A program made the position numbers and the translations under genes. This document shows, one piece after another, positions 1 to 5,184 of a stretch of 7,244 bases of DNA (position 1 is the stretch's first letter; each line of letters opens with the position of its first letter). The notes below the pieces were generated by a model. The model saw only the letters and a program-made list of their open reading frames with translations. It had not been told where the DNA came from and searched no databases. Source of the DNA: Candidatus Fermentibacteraceae bacterium (GTDB taxonomy: Bacteria; Fermentibacterota; Fermentibacteria; Fermentibacterales; JCC-6); the NCBI GenBank assembly GCA_029932015.1, contig JAOZQW010000110.1, positions 1 through 7,244 of the forward strand. Direction: 5' to 3'.

Positions 1-508
1 CACCGCTGGCCGTGAGTATCTCGACCCTGTCAATTTCCGGATGTGAGGGATCGTTGGGAAGATAGTGTGTGCCATCGTACTGGTTGTCCATGACCTTGGA
101 TGCACCTGCTGCAAATACAAGTGCGGGAGAAGCGCGAAATGCAAAGGCTCCTGTAGCAGTACCGAATCCGGTACCGGCGCGTTTTGTCGTGGATGTCGAA
201 TCAATGATGGCCTCGCTCCAGGCAACTATCGCACCGGAGGTTGAAACCATGAAGCCCTCTACTTTCGACAGACTGGCTGGATTGAGTAGAACAGCAACTG
301 GTCCATCGGCCCCGAATACCTTGCAACCGCCAAGAGCAGCAGACCTGATGCCAACAGCATCAATTCCGTTTCCGAGATTAAGAGCATCGTGAAATCCGTA
401 ACCGATTACGATGGAAGTACTTAATAGAAGTAGAGAGATGAGTAGCCACTTAGTGGATACTCCCCGCGGTGATGCTGCCGAACCTGATGGCATCCCGGCT
501 TCTGACAT
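1..508 (-). CDS. Exported PorV/UPF0164-like outer-membrane protein, N-terminal part (3' end outside window)
   Basis: The frame is open from an ATG at 508 to the window edge, giving 169 residues. A polar stretch of about 20 residues precedes a hydrophobic segment (WLLISLLLLSTSIVIG, residues 21-36), consistent with a signal peptide with a long n-region. The mature part begins GYGFHDALNLGNG and carries AALGG (57-61) and LLNPASL (74-80), the ALGG...NPA signature of PorV/PorQ/UPF0164-type beta-barrel proteins. It aligns without difficulty to the complete gene at 1116-2207 (shared G-Y, ALGG, NPA, YDG), so the two are paralogues. AAGGGA lies 8 nt before ATG508, which supports that start. ATG493 is a shorter alternative, and the frame also stays open upstream to an ATG at 610. 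The role is probably in the outer membrane, with secretion or lipid transport possible from family knowledge; the substrate is unknown. Membership of the family is likely; the exact function is not shown. Confidence 0.8.
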   Translation of the reverse strand, partial: MSEAGMPSGSAASPRGVSTKWLLISLLLLSTSIVIGYGFHDALNLGNGIDAVGIRSAALGGCKVFGADGPVAVLLNPASLSKVEGFMVSTSGAIVAWSEAIIDSTSTTKRAGTGFGTATGAFAFRASPALVFAAGASKVMDNQYDGTHYLPNDPSHPEIDRVEILTASG

Positions 509-532
509 GAGGTGGGTCCCTTCATTTTGATG

Positions 533-555
533 TTTCTCAAGAACTGTTTGAGGAA
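533..555. repeat. Inverted repeat (8-bp arms, 7-nt loop) in the divergent intergenic region
   Basis: TTTCTCAA (533-540) and TTGAGGAA (548-555) pair with one G-U wobble in the plus-sense RNA and enclose a 7-nt loop. The core CTCAA/TTGAG is perfect. The repeat lies just upstream of the minus-strand PorV-like start, in its leader or promoter region, and could be an operator or a leader hairpin. No regulator can be named. Confidence 0.35.
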
Positions 556-632
556 AGATACCGATGCCAGACTGTCTGTGCAAATTTCGGCTGCAGGAGG
601 CGATGAACATTCCGCAGAGTAATTTTCACGCA

Positions 633-655
633 TATATTATGCTGATGAATGGAGG
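633..655 (+). promoter_or_regulatory. Candidate -10 region and ribosome binding site of ndk
   Basis: An AT-rich stretch TATATTAT (633-640) could serve as a -10 element, but no convincing -35 is visible at the right distance, so the promoter assignment is weak. The ribosome binding site GGAGG (651-655) lies 6 nt before ATG662 and is clear; it fixes the ndk start. The same AT-rich segment read on the minus strand could serve the divergent gene. Confidence 0.35.
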
Positions 656-661
656 TCGCCC

Positions 662-1105
662 ATGGAGAAGACGCTAGTAATATTAAAGCCCAATGCTGTA
701 CAGAGGGAACTCGTAGGTGACCTTATCTCAAGATTCGAAAAGCGCGGTCTCAAAATAACTGCTTTAAAGATGATGACCATCTCTAATGAGACAGCCACCA
801 AGCATTACAGTGAGCACAGGGATAAATCCTTCTTCAGTGAGCTCATCGGCTTCATCTGCAGCGGTCCCTCCGTGATACTCCAGCTGGAATCCGATGATGC
901 CGTTCACATTGTACGCACAATGACAGGCAATACCGACCCGGCTTATGCGGCCCCCGGGACGATCAGAGGTGACTATGCTACCTCACCTGGACACAACATG
1001 ATACATGCTTCTGATTCAGTTGATGCAGCTATACGGGAAATCGAGATGTTCTTTTCCAAAGAGGAGATCCAAGACTACCGGCTTGCTGTAAGGCCCTGGC
1101 TCTGA
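662..1105 (+). CDS. ndk: Nucleoside diphosphate kinase
   Basis: This is a complete 147-residue NDK, close to the usual 135-150. The enzyme transfers the gamma phosphate from ATP to other NDPs through a phosphohistidine and balances the NTP/dNTP pools in the cytoplasm. The N-terminal TLVILKPNAV contains the conserved nucleotide-contacting Lys (K9). Y49, F58, R85, T91, R102 and N112 occupy the positions expected of the active site, and the catalytic histidine is H115 in NMIHASDS. The canonical loop is HGSDS; here the glycine is alanine, a variant that also occurs in genuine NDKs. GGAGG lies 6 nt before the ATG. It is the only plus-strand gene in the window, monocistronic here, divergent from one PorV-like gene and convergent (10-bp gap) with its paralogue. 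The identification is secure. Confidence 0.97.
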   Translation: MEKTLVILKPNAVQRELVGDLISRFEKRGLKITALKMMTISNETATKHYSEHRDKSFFSELIGFICSGPSVILQLESDDAVHIVRTMTGNTDPAYAAPGTIRGDYATSPGHNMIHASDSVDAAIREIEMFFSKEEIQDYRLAVRPWL

Positions 1106-1121
1106 GCTGTCAGTCTCAGGG
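1100..1121. terminator. Possible bidirectional hairpin between convergent ndk and PorV-like gene
   Basis: CTCTGAG (1100-1106) pairs with CTCAGGG (1115-1121) over 7 bp including one G-U, with an 8-nt loop. One arm contains the ndk stop codon (1103-1105); the other contains the stop codon of the opposing gene (1116-1118). No U-tract follows on either strand, so termination by this hairpin is only a possibility. Confidence 0.3.
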
Positions 1122-2207
1122 ATTCCAGGTCAGTCCAACGGATACGATTGACGGAGAATCCTTGATATCTTCAGGCGCCTCGTAGCCGAATGCAAGAGCT
1201 TCCCTGTCAACAGATGACCAGCTGAATCCGCCGTTCAGGGTTAGTTTCCCGAAGGATATCCCTGTGCCCAGCGCGATCCCCAGTTCTTCCCTGTCAATCT
1301 CGTCTCCTCTGTCACCGAAGAATAGACTCCCCCGTACAGTGAAGTTGGTGGAGGGTGTGAATTGACCAAGTACCCTTATGAGCAATGCATTGGTATCACC
1401 GGGATCGATCATCTCCACTTCGGCGCCGAAGGCACCCTGACGGGAGTCATTGGTATAGAGCAGAGCTCCGCCGGCGATCCTTGCGTCGTAATGGTCACTT
1501 GCAGAGGCATAGCTCAATCCCAGCCTGGAGAGCCCCAGGGGCAGAACAACTCCTCCATGCCAGCAGAAGTCTGACTCTTCAAAGGATGTGGAGACAAGAG
1601 TATCGTTCTCAGGATCGCGCCTGTCTGTAAAAGTCGAATCGAAGGATACCGAGCCAAATCTCAGTCCGCCGGAGAGACCGACATTCAACCATGTAGCAGG
1701 TCTCCACGCAAGTCCTGCGGCTGACTCATATAGTCCGCCGGTCACTTTAAGCTCCCTGACCTCGATTATCTGCCCGTACGCCGGTCCGGGATCCTGGTCA
1801 TAGTCGTAATAGATGCCGTCATATGAAAAATCCGATATCCTGGCCACGCCAGCTGCAACAGCAAACTCGGGGGATACCTGCAGTTTGAGCGCTGCAGAGA
1901 GGTTGCCAAGAGCCATCCAGGTCCTGTCATGCTTGCCCAGACTATCCTCGACCATTTCCCTGATAACCGCTGGACCGATTGACATTGAAATGGATGTTCC
2001 GGGAATGCGGTAGATGTCTGCAGGATTGGTAAGTACAGAGAGAGCATCGCCAAAACCTATGGCCCGGGCCCCTCCCAGGGCCAGCGAGACAGCATTGTAA
2101 CCAGGAATTCCGCTTCCGTTACCATGAGCATCCACGTAGCCAAATGCGAAGACGGTACCGGATACCATCATGAGCAGAAGGATAGTAAGGAATCTATTTC
2201 TCTTCAT
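1116..2207 (-). CDS. Exported PorV/UPF0164-like beta-barrel outer-membrane protein
   Basis: A complete 363-residue protein. A classic signal peptide (MKRNR, then LTILLLMMVSGTVFA) is followed by a probable cleavage site after A21. The mature part has LALGGARAIGFGDALSVL (42-59) and TNPADI (60-65), the ALGG...NPA signature of the PorV/PorQ/UPF0164 group related to FadL-like barrels. It then shows repeated alternating, glycine-rich, aromatic-capped strands through to the end (VSVGLTWNP), as expected for an outer-membrane barrel. The last residue is Pro, with Trp two before it, rather than the common terminal Phe. It is a paralogue of the truncated gene at 1-508. A GGGGGA ribosome binding site lies 4 nt before ATG2207 and falls in one arm of a small hairpin. 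No clear promoter is visible in the 107 bp upstream, so it may be read from the vor operon. The envelope location is well supported; the cargo or role is unknown. Confidence 0.8.
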   Translation of the reverse strand: MKRNRFLTILLLMMVSGTVFAFGYVDAHGNGSGIPGYNAVSLALGGARAIGFGDALSVLTNPADIYRIPGTSISMSIGPAVIREMVEDSLGKHDRTWMALGNLSAALKLQVSPEFAVAAGVARISDFSYDGIYYDYDQDPGPAYGQIIEVRELKVTGGLYESAAGLAWRPATWLNVGLSGGLRFGSVSFDSTFTDRRDPENDTLVSTSFEESDFCWHGGVVLPLGLSRLGLSYASASDHYDARIAGGALLYTNDSRQGAFGAEVEMIDPGDTNALLIRVLGQFTPSTNFTVRGSLFFGDRGDEIDREELGIALGTGISFGKLTLNGGFSWSSVDREALAFGYEAPEDIKDSPSIVSVGLTWNP

Positions 2208-2212
2208 GAGGT

Positions 2213-2228
2213 CCCCCGATCAAGGGGC
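2213..2228 (-). promoter_or_regulatory. Leader hairpin that includes the Shine-Dalgarno of the PorV-like gene
   Basis: In the minus-sense RNA, CCCC (2227-2224) pairs with GGGG (2217-2214) across a 6-nt loop, UUGAUC. The G-run is also the only Shine-Dalgarno candidate (GGGGGA) for ATG2207. Folding would hide the ribosome binding site. The stem is only 4-5 bp, so the effect may be small. Confidence 0.35.
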
Positions 2229-2239
2229 ATTGACCATTC

Positions 2240-2258
2240 AGCTGTCAGGAAAACAGCT
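2240..2258. repeat. Perfect inverted repeat AGCTGT-7-ACAGCT
   Basis: Perfect 6-bp arms (2240-2245 and 2253-2258) enclose a 7-nt loop. In minus-sense RNA it follows the larger hairpin at 2267-2290 by 8 nt, and the loop contains UUUCCUG. It may be part of a composite terminator or a processing structure. Confidence 0.45.
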
Positions 2259-2266
2259 ACGAGCCA

Positions 2267-2290
2267 GGCGGCTTCCTGAAGGAAGCCGCC
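2267..2290 (-). terminator. Strong GC-rich hairpin after the vor operon
   Basis: GGCGGCTTCC (2267-2276) and GGAAGCCGCC (2281-2290) form a perfect 10-bp stem with a 4-nt loop, starting about 25 nt past the stop codon of the last vor gene. It is the strongest stem-loop in the window and sits where a terminator for the minus-strand operon is expected. It lacks a U-tract on either side, so it may act as a U-less terminator, an mRNA 3'-end stabiliser, or an attenuator between vor and the next gene in the same direction. Confidence 0.6.
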
Positions 2291-2314
2291 CTCTGCCCCT
2301 GTAAGTTGGCTCCG

Positions 2315-3757
2315 TCAGGAGCTGAAATGCTCCTTCACGTAATTATATCCGGCCATTATAGCCTTTTCGTTCATCTTTATGACTTTCTCCGGCTTGCCGG
2401 CGAACAGCCCTGGCATGAGCCTGTTTATCTCTGCCGGGTCGAAAAGCCCGGTTATCGCAGCAAAGGCTCCGACACTGACCATGCTCTGTACTCGCGTATC
2501 ACCAAGCTCATCCGCCATACCGGTGATCGGCACGGGATAAACCTTCACATCATCCCGGGAAGGCTCGATGTCGATGAGTGTACTGTTGTAAAGTAGCGCG
2601 CCACCAGTCTGCATGATCTTCTCGAACTTCTCAAGACTCGGCTGGTTCATCGCGATGATGATGTTGGGCTCTGTGGCCTCGGAAGCGCCAATCGAACCAT
2701 CCTGGATCTTGACTGAGCAGTTTGCTGTTCCACCACGCATCTCAGGTCCGTAGGAAGGAAGCCAGCTGACATTGTAGCCGTACTCCATGCCCAGATGCGC
2801 AAGCGCGATACCGGTGGACATGATCCCCTGTCCTCCGAAACCGGATACTCTGAGGGATGTCTTCCTGAAGAGTTCCGGTACATCCAACCTCGTGAGTTCC
2901 GCCTTCGACTCCTTATAGTCGAGAGCCTTCTTCACACTGTCCGAGTCATGGACTGGAGTCGGTCTAACGGTTAATGGCGCATCCTCTGTGATGTCCTTAT
3001 AGACCCCAAGAGGGAATACATCCAGCATGTTGTCTATTATCCACTGAGGTCCATCGATGGGTTTGGTCTTCCACTGCGTAGGGCACATGCAGAGAACCTC
3101 GACGAAGGAGAAGCCCTTCTTGTCTCTGGTGTTCTGGAGTGCCTTGCGGACTGCCGCTCTGGTCTTCCGCGTATTTGCAGCATCATGGAGGGATGTACGG
3201 GTCACATAGACCGGAGCGGTGAGCTGGCTGATGAGCTCCGACACCTTGATGGGGTAGCCATCCGTCTTAGGGTCTCTGCCGTATGGAGTTGTGGTGGTCT
3301 TCTGTCCCGGAAGGGTCGTGGGGGCCATCTGACCGCCGGTCATCCCGTAGATAGCGTTGTTAACGAAGAAGACCACGATGTTCTCACCGCGGTTGGCAGC
3401 CTGTAGAATGTTGTTTCCTCCGATGGCGGCCAGATCCCCGTCACCCTGATAACTGATTACCACTGAGTCTGGATTCGCCCTGGAGACTGCTGTGGCGACC
3501 GCAGGCGCTCTGCCGTGAGCAACCTGGAAGTGTCCTGTATCGAAGTAGTAGTAGACGAAGACGCTGCACCCGACAGGACTCATCATTATCGTATCATCAA
3601 CGATATCCAGGTCTTCAAGTGCTTCTGCAATCAGCTTGTGGAGAATACCGTGACCGCATCCGGGACAGTAATGCGTCCTGTTCTTCTCGGCTCCCGGCTT
3701 GTGCTTGTAAACCTTAAGGAAACCATCAGGCTCCCTCAGTACTGTCTTCCTTGCCAT
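2315..3757 (-). CDS. vorAC: 2-oxoacid:ferredoxin oxidoreductase, fused beta (TPP) and gamma subunits
   Basis: A 480-residue protein joining two subunits that are usually separate. Residues about 25-255 are the TPP-binding beta subunit: CPGCGHG (31-37), GDGDLAAIGGNN (105-116) for Mg-TPP, and cysteines C31, C34, C64 and C225 (in CPTQW) at the places where related oxidoreductases bind a [4Fe-4S] cluster. A linker of about 45 residues leads to the gamma domain (about 301-480), with VSGFGGQGI (304-312) and PSYGPEMRGGTANC (334-347). With the alpha subunit and ferredoxin upstream it completes an enzyme that decarboxylates 2-oxoacids to acyl-CoA and reduces ferredoxin. I chose ATG3757: its first 12 nt (MARK) are identical to those of the alpha gene, and GGGGT lies 9 nt before it. 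GTG3766 is an alternative that overlaps the alpha stop as GTGA. It is the last gene of the operon. Vor-type is favoured over Kor, but the substrate is unproven. The frame is continuous, with no sign of a frameshift at the junction. Confidence 0.92.
   Translation of the reverse strand: MARKTVLREPDGFLKVYKHKPGAEKNRTHYCPGCGHGILHKLIAEALEDLDIVDDTIMMSPVGCSVFVYYYFDTGHFQVAHGRAPAVATAVSRANPDSVVISYQGDGDLAAIGGNNILQAANRGENIVVFFVNNAIYGMTGGQMAPTTLPGQKTTTTPYGRDPKTDGYPIKVSELISQLTAPVYVTRTSLHDAANTRKTRAAVRKALQNTRDKKGFSFVEVLCMCPTQWKTKPIDGPQWIIDNMLDVFPLGVYKDITEDAPLTVRPTPVHDSDSVKKALDYKESKAELTRLDVPELFRKTSLRVSGFGGQGIMSTGIALAHLGMEYGYNVSWLPSYGPEMRGGTANCSVKIQDGSIGASEATEPNIIIAMNQPSLEKFEKIMQTGGALLYNSTLIDIEPSRDDVKVYPVPITGMADELGDTRVQSMVSVGAFAAITGLFDPAEINRLMPGLFAGKPEKVIKMNEKAIMAGYNYVKEHFSS
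2317..2334. repeat. Inverted repeat overlapping the 3' end of the vor beta-gamma gene
   Basis: AGGAGC (2317-2322) and GCTCCT (2329-2334) are perfect 6-bp arms with a 6-nt loop. The repeat begins at the stop codon of the beta-gamma gene and is the first of three successive hairpins leaving that gene. Because it is inside coding sequence it may be coincidental. Confidence 0.4.
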
Positions 3758-3762
3758 ACTGA

Positions 3763-4815
3763 TCACACCCCGTAAAGCTGGGAGATCTTCTCGAGGATCT
3801 CCATCTCTGAAGGAACATTGCCACCCATGCGACCGTAGAAATCGGATTTCATCTTGCCGCAGAGCGCCAGGTTCACATCATCAACCAACTGACCGTTGGA
3901 CATTTCCACTGTAAGTATTCCTTTAACACCCCTGTCTGGGAGTGATGCGATCACCTTTGTGGGGAAGGGAAAGAGAGTGATCGGGCGGAGCATGCCGAGT
4001 TTGATCCCCTTCGCTCTGGCGAGGTCAACAACCGAGCGGATAACCCTGCTGGCGCATCCATAGCCTATCGCCACATACTCGGCATCTTCGAGCATGTACT
4101 CTTCTACCCTAACCTCATTCCTCGCTATCTCCCGGTACTTGTCCTGGAGATGCCGATTCCACTCCTCCAGTTCATCATGATCAAGGTAGATGGAGTTGAT
4201 GAGGTTCTTGCTGTCAGAAGTACCCTTGACCGCCCAGTCGCTCTTGTCCGGGAACTCCATCACTGGCTCGGGGAGTTCCACTGCCTCCATCATCTGACCG
4301 ATGACTCCATCAGACAGAACATATGCGGGCAGCCTGTATCTGTCTGACAGCTCGAAGGCCAGCATCGTCAGATCGCACATCTCCTGACAGGACGCAGGGG
4401 CCAGGACCAGGCAGCGGTAATTACCATGCCCTCCACCCTTCACAACCTGATTGTAATCGCTCTGCTCGGGACCGATGTTCCCGAGTCCGGGTCCACCTCT
4501 GACAATATCGACTATCACACAGGGAAGTTCAGCTCCGGCAGCGTAGGAGATCGCCTCCTGCTTGAGACTGATCCCGGGTCCGGAACTGGCGGTCATGACC
4601 CTCAGGCCGCAGCCGGCCGCACCGTACACCATGTTCATTGCCGCGACTTCGCTCTCAGCCTGGAGGAAGGTCCTGCCCAGCTTCGGGAAGTAGGTCGAAG
4701 CAGCCTCAGCGATTTCACTGGCCGGTGTGATAGGGTAACCGTAGTATGCCTCGCATCCGGCAAGCAGGGCGCCATAGATGGAGGCGTGGTTGCCCTTCAT
4801 CAGCTTCCTTGCCAT
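3763..4815 (-). CDS. vorB: 2-oxoacid:ferredoxin oxidoreductase alpha subunit (VorB-like)
   Basis: A 350-residue protein, the usual length for this subunit. YGYPITPASEI (25-35) is the conserved alpha-subunit motif near the TPP site, E55 in QAESE follows, and TASSGPGISL (75-84) and VRGGPGLGNIG (105-115) are further signature segments. The middle (KGGGHGNYRCLVLAP; ELSDRYRLPAYVLSDG) and the C-terminal domain (about 240-350) match the VorB type of 3-methyl-2-oxobutanoate oxidoreductases better than the KorA type. This is by recognition, not by alignment. The alpha subunit supplies half of the active site and the substrate pocket in the cytoplasmic complex. The start is ATG4815, sharing one base with the ferredoxin stop (TGATG), with GGAGG at 4823-4827 seven nt upstream, so translation is coupled. 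Its end overlaps or nearly touches the beta-gamma gene. Pairing with VorD and the beta-gamma protein makes the function secure; the preferred 2-oxoacid is inferred. Confidence 0.94.
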   Translation of the reverse strand: MARKLMKGNHASIYGALLAGCEAYYGYPITPASEIAEAASTYFPKLGRTFLQAESEVAAMNMVYGAAGCGLRVMTASSGPGISLKQEAISYAAGAELPCVIVDIVRGGPGLGNIGPEQSDYNQVVKGGGHGNYRCLVLAPASCQEMCDLTMLAFELSDRYRLPAYVLSDGVIGQMMEAVELPEPVMEFPDKSDWAVKGTSDSKNLINSIYLDHDELEEWNRHLQDKYREIARNEVRVEEYMLEDAEYVAIGYGCASRVIRSVVDLARAKGIKLGMLRPITLFPFPTKVIASLPDRGVKGILTVEMSNGQLVDDVNLALCGKMKSDFYGRMGGNVPSEMEILEKISQLYGV

Positions 4816-5063
4816 CAGCTCACCTCCCCGGGAACGTAATCCTTCATATAGACGGTGACGGCACTGGGTTCAGGGCATCCGTAGAAGCAGTTGCCGCACC
4901 CGATACATCCCTCACCGGTGTAGACCGAATAATGGAACCCCTTCGAATTGAGTTTCTCCGAAATAACCAGAACATCCTTCGGGCATGCGAGAACACACAG
5001 ACCGCAGCCCTTGCAGATATCATGGTTCATTTCGGGGAAGGGGTAGTTTCTGCTCTCACTCAC
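4815..5063 (-). CDS. vorD: 2[4Fe-4S] ferredoxin, delta subunit of 2-oxoacid oxidoreductase
   Basis: An 82-residue ferredoxin. Two cluster-binding motifs are visible: C17, C20, C23, C27 (CKGCGLCVLACP) and C53, C56, C59, C63 (CIGCGNCFYGCP). A spacing of 25 residues between motifs, with a short beta-hairpin-like insert (residues 31-50), is typical of VorD/KorD-type delta subunits. It accepts electrons from the catalytic subunits and passes them on to soluble ferredoxin. It is the first gene of the operon, directly before vorB with a 1-nt overlap. The start is GTG5063, preceded 5 nt upstream by GGGAGGT (5069-5075). The ATG at residue 12 has no ribosome binding site of comparable quality and would shorten the N-terminus. 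Confidence 0.93.
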   Translation of the reverse strand: MSESRNYPFPEMNHDICKGCGLCVLACPKDVLVISEKLNSKGFHYSVYTGEGCIGCGNCFYGCPEPSAVTVYMKDYVPGEVS

Positions 5064-5068
5064 TGGAA

Positions 5069-5075
5069 ACCTCCC
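5069..5075 (-). promoter_or_regulatory. Strong Shine-Dalgarno that fixes the GTG start of vorD
   Basis: GGGAGGT in minus sense lies 5 nt before GTG5063. It is the best ribosome binding site in the operon and decides for the GTG over downstream ATG codons. Confidence 0.75.
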
Positions 5076-5110
5076 GACCTGTTGATTAACGTCAGACGCG
5101 AACGACGCCT

Positions 5111-5156
5111 GTTACAAAGTGCATTGGACAATGGTCAATCAGGGCCTGAAAGTCAA
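5111..5156 (-). promoter_or_regulatory. Candidate vor operon promoter with internal palindrome
   Basis: In minus sense, TTGACC (5138-5133) is followed after 16 nt by TGTAAC (5116-5111), a plausible sigma70-like pair for the 121-bp region upstream of vorD. A second TTGACT (5156-5151) sits 18 nt upstream of the first. The perfect inverted repeat CATTG-2-CAATG (5122-5133) falls in the spacer and overlaps the -35 by one base, where a repressor would block RNA polymerase. Sigma preferences of this organism are unknown, so the assignment is tentative. Confidence 0.35.
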
Positions 5157-5184
5157 CGAGATTGTACGGCAAATAAACTCAGCT

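Noticed and set aside
69..392. Plus-strand open frame of 107 codons
   Set aside because: It is the complement of the PorV-like N-terminal gene, which has a signal peptide and paralogue support; the plus-strand protein shows no recognisable motif and has no ribosome binding site.
421..633. Minus-strand open frame of 70 codons overlapping the PorV-like start
   Set aside because: It reads the signal-peptide coding region in another frame, is low in plausibility as a protein, and lacks a good ribosome binding site.
5064..5184. Possible attC site after the lipoprotein gene, which would make that gene an integron cassette
   Set aside because: No RYYYAAC/GTTRRRY core sites with an imperfect long inverted repeat could be found in this gap on either strand.
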